DNA from: Bemisia tabaci
Taxonomy: Eukaryota; Arthropoda; Insecta; Hemiptera; Aleyrodidae
Assembly: GCF_918797505.1 (NCBI RefSeq)
Contig: NC_092801.1
Coordinates: 37,750,517 to 37,814,516, forward strand
DNA length: 64,000 bases
Reading direction: 5' to 3'
In this document: piece after piece, positions 34,101-40,571 of the stretch
How positions within the stretch are numbered: the stretch's first letter is position 1
Layout: each line of letters begins with the position of its first letter
Program-made: the position numbers and the translations under genes
The notes under the pieces: generated by a model
The model's input: only the letters and a program-made list of their open reading frames with translations
Databases searched by the model: none
Told to the model about the DNA's origin: nothing

Positions 34101-34400
34101 TCAACAGTCAAATTGCAAATTCCTCGCACATGCAACATCTCAATTCTGCTTCAATCATCCAACTTTGGTGGTTGGATCATGGATTCGACTGAAGGGTGGG
34201 TGTCTCGAAATAATGATAATGAGAGGACAATGTGATTGGTTCGCGTTGGGCGTTTTCAGATGCCGGGAAGTGTGGCGGCTGGAGCGGGAGTGGAGGCCCT
34301 GGGGATGCGCGCTCGCCGCGACAACAAGAACAAGAGGAAGAAGAAGAGGAGGGGACACAAGGGACACGGCGGACACGGCGAGTCGTCGTCCAGTGACTGA
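16082..34400 (+). CDS. Unrecognised spliced gene with three alternative last exons
   Basis: I do not recognise this gene. Exon 1 (16082-16120) and exon 2 (20234-20428) are in phase 0. Three downstream exons, 22602-22910, 31085-31198 and 34260-34400, each start after an AG acceptor in phase 0 and end with their own stop. Predicted products are 180, 115 and 124 residues. The shared N-terminus begins MSVSTGGLLAFIAVISG, which could be a weak signal peptide, and ends in LRGRRD, a dibasic site preceded by Gly. All three tails contain an Arg/Lys-rich stretch: NRRRMRNKNKNK, ARRRRRTLPFF and NKRKKKRRGHKG. Possibilities are a small secreted or processed protein, or a nucleic-acid-binding protein; neither is shown. 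Introns are full of transposons. Joining of exons is inferred from phase, splice sites and clean reading frames. Confidence 0.6.
16217..16425. repeat. Half copy of foldback family F in intron 1
   Basis: About 200 bp ('gatgttgcatgtgtgaggaa' to 'ctacatcaaaacaaaatctc') matches one arm of the complete foldback at 31247-31768. Confidence 0.75.
16626..16685 (+). repeat. Pyrimidine microsatellite (CTCCTT-type)
   Basis: A hexanucleotide-like run of ctccttct units. It causes spurious Ser/Pro and Leu ORFs in other frames. Confidence 0.9.
17417..17531. mobile_element. Short MITE with 'ggatcgagtcaat' ends (family E)
   Basis: Left 'gtggatcgagtcaattagag' and right 'ctcctattgactcgatccac' are inverse. Longer relatives are at about 17680-17906 and 55843-56068. 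Confidence 0.75.
17553..17628. repeat. Family C palindrome
   Basis: Centred on 17590.5 at CATTGCGCAATG, with arms 'gcctacaaacctaagtggat' and the near inverse. It sits between two family-E MITEs. Confidence 0.8.
17680..17906. mobile_element. Family E MITE
   Basis: Begins 'gtggataaagtcaatctag' and ends 'gttaactcgatccac'. The inside ('aaggggtgcttctagaagaa') matches, inverted, the copy at 55843-56068. Confidence 0.7.
18541..18699. mobile_element. Hairpin element nested in the hAT element
   Basis: Arms 'cgatggttaaattctgaaaa' and 'ttttcagaatttagccatcg' enclose a nearly perfect 159-bp inverted repeat. The inner part 'catgaaccctgagact' resembles the hairpins at 50676 and 55232. Confidence 0.85.
18803..19060 (-). 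pseudogene. hAT transposase C-terminal dimerisation domain remnant
   Basis: One open minus-strand frame without a start reads FRYVLTLPCTQVTCERVFSK, then LKLIKTRIRSQIGQELL, and LYVERDLTKSID before TAA at 18803-18805. The CERVFSKLKLIKTR block is the hAT-family dimerisation region as found in ZMYM1-like transposases. The rest of the transposase is missing, so the element is not autonomous. Confidence 0.85.
19555..20085 (+). repeat. Degenerate tandem array inside the hAT element
   Basis: Imperfect units built from 'cttcgaatcggcaataaa', 'gggcccctt' and 'ccttagaagcggc' repeat many times. A 203-residue ORF here (19546-20157) is rich in Lys/Ser/Gly/Arg and reflects the repeat, not a known protein. 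Confidence 0.7.
20234..20428 (+). CDS. Unknown gene, exon 2
   Basis: Acceptor tgtgtgcag ends at 20233 and donor gtgagtatt starts at 20429. It encodes 65 residues in phase 0 at both ends, including GDLGLLRGQDMFQALIREHF and ending QTLRGRRD. It has balanced, gene-like composition, unlike the transposon that ends 96 bp upstream. Confidence 0.65.
20484..20603. mobile_element. Degraded 'CAGTGACGTGGCG' MITE end (family G)
   Basis: 'tcgatatatcgcaaagtacg' followed by 'ccacgtcactgg' matches the right part of the foldback at 43148-43312. Confidence 0.55.
21729..22012 (+). repeat. tRNA-derived SINE
   Basis: A tRNA-like head has an A box ('tgatggtcagcgcgt') and a B box GGGTTCAAATCCC. A unique body follows ('gaccggagcatggatgcccc', 'gtctatagttggctgtagac'), then an A-rich tail ending near 22012. 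A related older copy is at 26876-27085. Confidence 0.8.
22602..22910 (+). CDS. Unknown gene, alternative last exon a
   Basis: Acceptor atattttccag ends at 22601; the exon starts with ATG immediately after it and runs 102 codons to TGA at 22908-22910. The product has an acidic start, three Met/Pro-rich imperfect repeats of the type QRPMMQRPMVQGPM, and the basic run NRRRMRNKNKNK. It could also be a separate exon reached from another start. Confidence 0.55.
   Translation: MSATEVLSENDPSVGFENERTGVRARRAPLVSGPMMGQQMMVQRPMMQRPMVQGPMYGPNKRPMNRRRMRNKNKNKIYKFGRFKHRDSSGEVSKDFSFRRIQ
22948..23728. mobile_element. hAT-type element with 'CAGGGGTGGGA' ends
   Basis: Left CAGGGGTGGGACCCGAAAT and right 'atttcggttcccacccctg' are inverse. 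Flanks cttataat and cataaaat match at 6 of 8 bases, a decayed 8-bp TSD. 'ggttccggttcc' motifs repeat inside. At about 23055-23320 another 'aaatttcatgaaa' repeat is nested. Confidence 0.75.
23923..24571. mobile_element. hAT-type element with perfect 8-bp TSD and GC-rich interior
   Basis: Starts CAGTGGCGTGCGGT and ends ACCGCACGCCACTG, with ATCCTAGA at 23915-23922 and 24572-24579. A poly-G run is at 23975-23988. The centre (24100-24385) is strongly GC-rich, unlike the flanks. No transposase frame was seen. Confidence 0.9.
24950..25400. repeat. Composite repeat carrying a family C palindrome
   Basis: Matches 41750-42200 over several hundred bases ('gagtgtgcaaacatttcaa', 'agcggagcggcg', 'aagaatgacaggcatcctt'). 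The palindrome, centred at 25236.5, spans 25199-25274 and reads CATTGCACAATG at its centre. Confidence 0.8.
25401..26875. other. Intron DNA of the unknown gene, no exon supported
   Basis: AT-rich. There is a fragment around 25980-26210 that matches 29405-29620 ('ttttttgatgcttaaa', 'ccaagcccc'). No ORF with homology. Confidence 0.4.
26876..27085 (+). repeat. Older SINE copy
   Basis: tRNA-like A and B box region ('gggtcagagtggcgagtctg', 'ccaggttcgaattc') and a body with 'tagagcatggatgtgtccc', parallel to the SINE at 21729. Confidence 0.65.
27986..28092 (-). repeat. tRNA-like sequence (tRNA pseudogene or SINE head)
   Basis: On the minus strand 'tagcctagttgactaaggcg' resembles an A box/D arm and 'gggagttcgatacccggcg' a B box/T arm. 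Spacing is somewhat long, as in Leu/Ser tRNAs, but no clean cloverleaf is seen, so a functional tRNA is unlikely. Confidence 0.55.
28864..29358. mobile_element. Family A MITE interrupted by a family B MITE
   Basis: Outer ends 'gatagctaaaccacgaaacc' and 'gtggtttcgcactttagcaa' belong to family A. It is split after 'acctccatt' and resumes at 'cattgcggtgtttag' across the insert at 28899-29151. Confidence 0.75.
28899..29151. mobile_element. Family B MITE with 4-bp TSD CATT
   Basis: Starts CTGCCGTGCC and ends GGCAG-type inverse ('cgttcttccgtaacacggcag'). CATT flanks it at 28895-28898 and 29152-29155. The uninterrupted family-A sequence elsewhere ('ctccattgcggtgttt') confirms the TSD. Confidence 0.85.
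29405..30530. other. Repeat fragments, no gene
   Basis: Contains a relative of 25980-26210 at 29405-29620 and a poly-A run near 30402-30425. No supported ORF. Confidence 0.4.
30540..30725. repeat. Tandem half copies of family C
   Basis: Three successive units of 'gcgcaatgcgtgaagtatt' plus 'agtcttgcaggcgctaat', a one-arm version of the palindromes. Similar arrays occur at 32600-32760 and 47485-47620. Confidence 0.7.
30725..31010 (-). pseudogene. Decayed LINE reverse-transcriptase C-terminus
   Basis: On the minus strand [19 protein letters not shown] matches the tail of the LINE at 47885-48307, and upstream 'cagcttgtctggtacggtca' matches its WYGHV region. Frame and sequence are broken. It ends about 75 bp before the acceptor of exon b of the unknown gene. 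Confidence 0.75.
31085..31198 (+). CDS. Unknown gene, alternative last exon b
   Basis: Acceptor ctgttcgcag ends at 31084. Encodes VKLEVVSIFDPSSSDENEQR and then a run of arginines ending PFFRPRQ, with TAA at 31196-31198. AATAAA at 31194-31199 overlaps the stop. The sequence just upstream (about 30725-31010) is a decayed LINE on the opposite strand. Confidence 0.55.
   Translation: MKLEVVSIFDPSSSDENEQRKVARRRRRTLPFFRPRQ
31247..31768. mobile_element. Complete foldback element (family F)
   Basis: Two arms of about 210 bp are inverse: 'gatgttgcatgtgtgaggaa' on the left and 'ttcctcacacatacaacatc' on the right. About 90 bp separate them. Single-arm copies occur at 16217-16425 and 33950-34150. Confidence 0.85.
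31787..34230. repeat. Repeat mosaic between exons b and c
   Basis: The unit 'gcaattggtgaaactgtaat' with 'attcccgtttgtg' occurs near 31800, 33915 and 34030. A unit of about 87 bp ('atccaacttcggtg', 'tgaagggtggttgtc') occurs at 33606-33692 and again at 34140-34230. Family C derived sequence fills 32595-33100. No coding sequence seen. Confidence 0.65.
34260..34400 (+). CDS. Unknown gene, alternative last exon c
   Basis: Acceptor gcgttttcag ends at 34259 and the exon starts with ATG. Forty-six residues: an Ala/Gly-rich start, then NKNKRKKKRRGHKGHGGHG and ESSSSD before TGA. It is GC-rich compared with its repeat-filled surroundings, which supports coding. Confidence 0.5.
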   Translation: MPGSVAAGAGVEALGMRARRDNKNKRKKKRRGHKGHGGHGESSSSD

Positions 34401-34679
34401 CAAAGACAACCCGAAGTATTTATACCGGTGTGGATTTGAGCGCTCATCGAGTCATCGCTCAAAGACGCGACGGGTTGGATTTTTGGTCGAGGGTTAATGT
34501 GCACACCGGAGTTATGAAATATTTTAAAAGCCTTAACCCCACCTCCTGTCACTACGTATGTGTCACTACCATATTTTTACCGAGGAAAAGTTGTCTATTC
34601 AAATTAAAGACAAGATAATCAGTCCTCTGATCGTTTTACGTGATTTCTCGATTTTAGGGTTTCCTAACTATGCTGCCGG

Positions 34680-35087
34680 CAGAGATGGAAAATTTCATGA
34701 AATTTATTTGAATGAAATTTCACGAAATTTCATGAAATATATTGAAACCTCTGGGGATACATTCAGGAGGCTAAGAAACGCCAAGAAACAGTGATTCTAA
34801 ATTTTGAAATTTTTTACCCCAAGCTTAAAACATTCGCGCTTTGCAAATGTTTTCGTTTAGTTTAGAGGATAGGTTGGGGTTTTTCTCTCTACACTCCCCT
34901 TTTTGCCCCCTCTTTGTGTCTGGCACCATCAGTAGAGTAGTATAACACCGCAGCATCAACAGAAAGACCATCTGAAACGCTTTCAGACCTTCAAAGGTTC
35001 GATCAATAATTCTTAAGAAAATTAATAAATTTCAACTTTTGTGAAATTTATTCGAGCCTTATGAAATTTCACTTTCCATCTCTGACT
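34680..35087. mobile_element. Foldback with 'CAGAGATGGAAA' ends (family D)
   Basis: Left 'cagagatggaaaatttcatg' and right 'tgaaatttcactttccatct' are inverse. Related 'tttcatgaaatttca' repeats occur inside 22948-23728 and at 45319-45420. Confidence 0.7.
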
Positions 35088-35090
35088 GGC

Positions 35091-35340
35091 GTGCTGAGGA
35101 AGAACGCCGCATGAGCCTTCAGACGTTGCCAAGTTTCCTCCGATAACAACCAAATTTACAGAGAAAATTGCGAATATTATTTTCCAAAATTTTCAGACGA
35201 TTTTGTACGCAATTCAATCTAAAATTTCCGGAAATTTCGATGAAAAATATGCATAAATGTTGTCAAAATTACGTCTTTTAACCAGGGAAATTTGGCAACT
35301 CTCGAATGTTCAAACGGCGTTCTTCCTTGGCACGACAGTA
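35091..35340. mobile_element. Family B MITE
   Basis: 'ctggcgtgctgaggaagaac' to 'gttcttccttggcacgacag'. Full-length, about 250 bp, directly next to the family D foldback. TSD not clear. Confidence 0.75.
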
Positions 35341-35379
35341 TACTCGCCTGCGGCTTGTAAGTTGCCGGTGATTGCTGAT

Positions 35380-35925
35380 GGACCACTAAACAAGAAACGA
35401 ATTTAAGGATTCTGATACATGTGTCCTAACCAGAATTTCACGTAGAACACGATTCTTGCATCGAAAATTACCAAAATCATTTCAGGTCTAAGATATTAAC
35501 GTTTTTATTTGATATTGGTTACGGGAAATTTGAATTGCCCGTTCACAAGAAACTCAATATTCTACGTGAGTTCAATCGTGTACAGTTTCGACAGGCTTCT
35601 CAATCCAGCACTGTTCATTTCCCACTCCGTGTTGCTCAAACTATAAACAAATTGATACAGCTGAGCCAAAGCGTCAAGATTGAGGCTTCCAGATTTTCAT
35701 ATCTCAGAGAGTGTCATGGTAATTTTTAGTGTGCGATTTGACTCACGTAGACCATTGAGTTTTCATGAGCGGGAGGTTTGAATTCACGCGTCAAGAAACA
35801 TTAAATATCTTGGTTAGGAGTTAATAACAGTAATTTTTGTCGCGAAAATCGTGTTTTACTTAAAATTTTAGTTCAGAAACATGTATCAGAATGCTTGACT
35901 TCGTACCGTGTCTAGTGGTCCACTG
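35380..35925. mobile_element. Large foldback with 'GGACCACTA' ends
   Basis: 'ggaccactaaacaagaaacg' on the left faces 'cgtgtctagtggtcc' on the right, with further inverse matches such as 'ctgatacatgtgtc' and 'acatgtatcag'. A single-arm relative lies near 33100-33420. Confidence 0.75.
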
Positions 35926-36456
35926 GCGTAAGAAGTTTCCAATCAGGACGTAACAGAGCTTGCTGACACTGCGCCAATATCAATATCGGCGATGACATTT
36001 TCTTGAATTGCCATGTTTCAAAACCACCGCGACTTCGTTACCAATATTGCGCAAAATTTCTAGGGCAAATTCTGAATAATGTCAAAGATGTGTGTTCTAC
36101 TTGATGAGTAGCACAAAGAAGTGAAAGAATGCTTTAACTCTCTATTTTTCAGGAAGGAATAGAGAAAATTCGAACTGTATACGTTTGAAAGCTGAATTCG
36201 AAATGTTGCCGAGTTTCTCAAATTGGTACAAACATTTAAAAATCACATCTAGTCGAGTTTTTGCTGGTTCCGTAGTTCCTCATTCTCTTTACTCAATTTT
36301 AACTTAGTGGAAGCATGTTTTGCCTGAGTTGGAACTTTGTCGGTTTTGGGTAGGTACACATGAATTGCGCAAGTCAAAACGGTGGAAACTTGATTTGGCA
36401 AAATCCGTGGAAAAGCGCTTTCAAACGTATACCTATGCAGTATGAGGGACGATAGT

Positions 36457-36593
36457 TGGACTGCATTTTGAAATTTGGAACTATAAATTCTGGCAAAACA
36501 CTTATGTGCATATGGAAACTAATGGCACATACGTTGTTCTTAAACCGGGCTAGAATTTATACTTCCAAATTGCAAAATGTAGTCCAGTTGGTG
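36457..36593. repeat. Hairpin repeat (family H)
   Basis: 'ggactgcattttgaaatttg' is inverse to 'caaattgcaaaatgtagtcc'. A close copy is at 60783-60921 and an older one at 2062-2205. Confidence 0.8.
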
Positions 36594-36930
36594 TATGACG
36601 AGTCCCATTGCATGATATTGAAGGAGATTCGTTTACCTGCATGTTCGTGGCAAAAGAAAGTCACTTCAGACCGATTAGGCGCCTTCAAAAGGGAACTATG
36701 CAACACGATCGGCGATAGTTGATGTATAAAAAGTCGCATCGTCTCTCATTGAAGGATATTTTTTCGCCTAGTCCAATGGTGCAGAAAAATGTTGATAAAA
36801 CAGCCATTGTGCACTGTCTAAAGAGTAAAATTAACAGTAAAAACGTCTGAAAGACTACTCAATGAAGTTATCGTCGTTGGCGTAGTAATCATTCTAAACA
36901 ATTCGATTCGGGACCATCAAAAATTATACT

Positions 36931-36931
<1 letters not shown>

Positions 36932-36965
<34 letters not shown>

Positions 36966-36966
36966 C
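36932..36966. repeat. Poly-T tract
   Basis: About 34 thymines in a row; possibly the tail of a minus-strand retrocopy, but no body was recognised. Confidence 0.8.
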
Positions 36967-37117
36967 CTTTTAAAACCTCAATGCCCTTCCACTGAAATTG
37001 AAAATGTTTCCCGAATTATGAGGAATCAAAGAGATATTCTGACGATCTTAGGACTTTCTGAAAAGGATATTTTTATTGTAAAATATTTTTTCACCTTCCA
37101 GCCACAATCACGAGCGC

Positions 37118-37312
37118 CATGTGACGTTTCAAAATTTCCGGCGCCATTTTATTTTTTTACAGGGAAATTTTTCAACGAAATTGTTCGGAAATTTCACTGA
37201 ATTTCATCGGCTGCGAAAAGAAAATTCAGTGAAATTTTCGGACAGTTTCGTTGAAAAATGTCTCTGTAAAAAAATAAAATGGCAGCGTACATTTTGAAAC
37301 GTCGCATAGCGC
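37118..37312. mobile_element. Foldback MITE
   Basis: 'gcgccatgtgacgtttcaaa' faces 'tttgaaacgtcgcatagcgc', and inner arms 'ttttatttttttacag' and 'ctgtaaaaaaataaaat' also pair. Confidence 0.8.
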
Positions 37313-40300
37313 TTGCGATACTTTTGTCGGGAGATGACGATTTCAACTCTTATTTTCCGTTGACTTCTATCATCAAAGGACTCGATTGCACAACACGTGT
37401 GATAGTTCCTCATATTTATTGGTACTTCTCAAGCATTGTATCTTTCATTTTCTGTTCGGGTTCATAAATCTCTTATCATTACATTAACGAGACTAAAAAT
37501 TATGATGGGGGGCGACAGTACGAACAAAATAAAAAAAAAAAAAAAACTTTTAAAATTAATAATCAACATTTATTTGATAATTAAACACTAAATTTTGCAT
37601 AATGCTAGGTCAAAAAATAAATTTGAGAAAAGGACACAGTGAATTTTACCTCTATTTGTTCATCGCATTATTAGTAGATTAATGTTTAGAATCATAGCAT
37701 TGCCCTAAGTTTTACTTTTTTACTAAAGTGAGGGATGCCGTACACATTAAGGGATATTTTAAGACGGCATAGTAAAATTATCTACGATTACATTAGGGAG
37801 AAAGTTTGGTGAGTATGCAAGGGTTATCATGATAAAATCATGGTGCAGTTTACCGATATAATAATCGATACCCAAATGGATCTTTTCAGAGGTGAAATTG
37901 GATAATCTTACATGCCTACTTTACAGGGAAAAGAGGGTTCTTGTTTATCAACTGACGCAGTCCAAATAAACATCTAAGTAAAAATTAATAATCACAAATT
38001 AACATGATTAAAAAGAATAAAATTATGAACATCTGAAAAATATTTAGGCGGACACCCAGATGTATTCGTAACTATGAAACTTGAAACGACAAACAAATTT
38101 TTAAAATTACAAATTTAACAGACAACTTACAACAAATTTCATATATTTTGCAAACAGTTCGAGAGCCTTTCTTTTTTTTCAATTTAGGTAAGCATTGGGT
38201 CATAGTAATGGAACTAGTATCACAACACTCAGTAAATTTTTCTGCAAAAGAAAAAGGCACAAAAGTAATTTCTATTTTTCGTTTCCAGCGATGCCCAATC
38301 GCAATGGTCACGACCGGTGAATTTCTTTATGAAAATGCAAAATCTTACATTTCACAGTTTTGAATTTGCGAATCGGGTAATCAAGCGTTGAATTCAACGA
38401 TAGGACAAACATGAAATGAACAAAATATTTGAAGCAGAAAAGTAAGGAAAGAGCACGGTCGAGTGACAGGACGGCTGTATTGATTTGCTTAGCAGTAAAA
38501 CTACAAAAATAATGGCTGCAAATTCTGTAAAAAGTGAAAATAATAATCTGAACAAAGGCAATTTAAAAGTAAAAAAAGAAGTTCAATTTTCCGTGAGAAA
38601 TTTAAAGTAATTCTACAGTACACATATGGGGGACTTAGCAGAGAGACTCCTTGAAAAAATTTGGATAGTATTTGAAAATTGTTAACCAAATTTAAAAAAA
38701 ATATATACCTACTTAGCACACATAAACTATGAAACAGAAAAACGGCTTCCATAAAATTTTAAATAGTAAATCCTTCTAGGAAGTATACCACCTTGTCTTT
38801 TTAATTTTTGATATTCAAATGTGAAAAACTGTGAAAATAATGAGAAAATAATTTTTTTTTTTTTAAATTAAAATACCTACAGTACATACTTAATCACTTA
38901 ATCTAAATCTGTTAGAAAGATAAGTACGTAGTAGGACTGCTTTTAATTCGAAAGCATTTCATGAGAAAAACTTATCATGGGTAAGGGAGATTAAAGAAGT
39001 TAAAAATTGGAAAGGTAAATTATCATTGACACTCCTGTGTATTCACATTTACAGAATAAATAAAAGGAAAAAAGAAATCCTGATAATTTATTTGATTAAT
39101 GACTAAAAGCACCAGATTTGAATCTCTGGCCTGCAGAGACTCTAAAATTTAGCAGAAAGTAATACTGACAGCTGATCCACTGAAATTTTGCACCGAAAAT
39201 TTACATTTTGCAATTAACAGAAGTGTTATACATGATTCATGAGCCTTTTTATCCCATTTCTTTCGCTGTGCGTGATGGCTCAATGTGAAAAATGCGCGTA
39301 CCTCGGGGACAAAGAAAGTTCTTGTTTTCCAATTCTTTAAACTGATCTTTCATTGAATAAAAATCTCTTCTTTCCCCCAAAATCTTCATAGCTATATCTT
39401 CCCCCCCCCCCGGTCTTTCTTGAAAATTACCATGATTTCGTGAAATACACGCAAAAATTACCGAATTCCTTTGAAAAACTTGCGAATTTTATGGCGCTAT
39501 TTGAAGAATAGTGCGGTTTTAACGCTACTGCGCGGTGGCCTTTTCCATGTTCACAGGCCTCCATCTTTTCGTTTCCGATCTAGCGATCATGATAGCCTGA
39601 TCAGGAAGTTTCTTAACCTCTGGGATAGGTACCTCAATTACAAATTTTAAGAATCTTTGATTAGGTTTCATTTTCTTAAGGGAGGACTAATCATAATATT
39701 TCGCCCCAACTTGCGTGATTTTCCTGAAATGAATGAGGGGAATTTACAGGAAGTTAGAATAGAGACTGTTGGTTGGTTTTCCTTTTAAAAAAATCATGTG
39801 AACAGAGATTTACAGAGTTAAAATTTGAGATAGTTGGGTATTTTTCAACGTCAGCCATCGCTATTATCCTGAAAGTTCTCAGTTTGAAAGAAATTTATTG
39901 CTGATGGAGTTCATTTTTGAAGTGACTCAAAATATAGAGGCGCATAGTGATTTCAGAAAAATTGATCGAAGCTTCGGGTGTTATCACTAAATAATATTAT
40001 TATTATTTTTTTTTAAATTAAAGTCACATAGTAATCATGATGAGCTCTGAAAAAGCAGAACATGTAAAAATAAATTACGGTATCAAAACGTATAGGTTCC
40101 ATTCAATAAATGTTTTGAAAATTTAAAATTATCTACTAATAGATAGAATGCATTTTTCTTTCATTTGGACGGCAAGTAACAGCTCCGAGACGAAATGATC
40201 CAAGATCGAGAAAATTTAAAATTTGCTCTCATTACTTATTGATGCAAATTTCGAAATCTGCTGGAGTAGGAAGTGTAAAGAACACATTTCACACAACCAT

Positions 40301-40508
40301 TATCGTTGAAATCGCTTGCAAGATACGTACGGTAAAATGTTTTTTGACTGCATGGAACATTAAATTATTTCCCCTCCTCGGGTAGCTTATGTAACAAATA
40401 TTGTACATAGAGATTATTTACAAAAATACAATTCTCGAACCTGGCAGCCGAAGTACCTCTAAGAAATGAACGGCAAGGTCCGTTTAAGTTTGGTTGAGGG
40501 AACGTCAT
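37313..40508. other. Gene-free DNA, possible 3' flank of GAS2 gene
   Basis: AT-rich with a short C-run near 39400 and an old family-A-like fragment at about 39765-39860. No ORF with homology on either strand. The part next to 40509 may contain GAS2 3' UTR. Confidence 0.4.
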
Positions 40509-40571
40509 TTATTGGCAAAATGATTTCCTTTTGCTGATCCTTGTGGTTCGTGTTTTTTCACGAAAACTGAC
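40509..40571 (-). CDS. GAS2 predicted last exon
   Basis: Acceptor 'cgattttttttacag' ends at 40572. Phase 0 matches the preceding exon. Encodes [20 protein letters not shown] before TAA at 40511-40509. AATAAA overlaps the stop on the minus strand. The tail is basic, as in GAS2 proteins, but not conserved enough to be certain. Confidence 0.55.
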   Translation of the reverse strand, partial: VSFREKTRTTRISKRKSFCQ

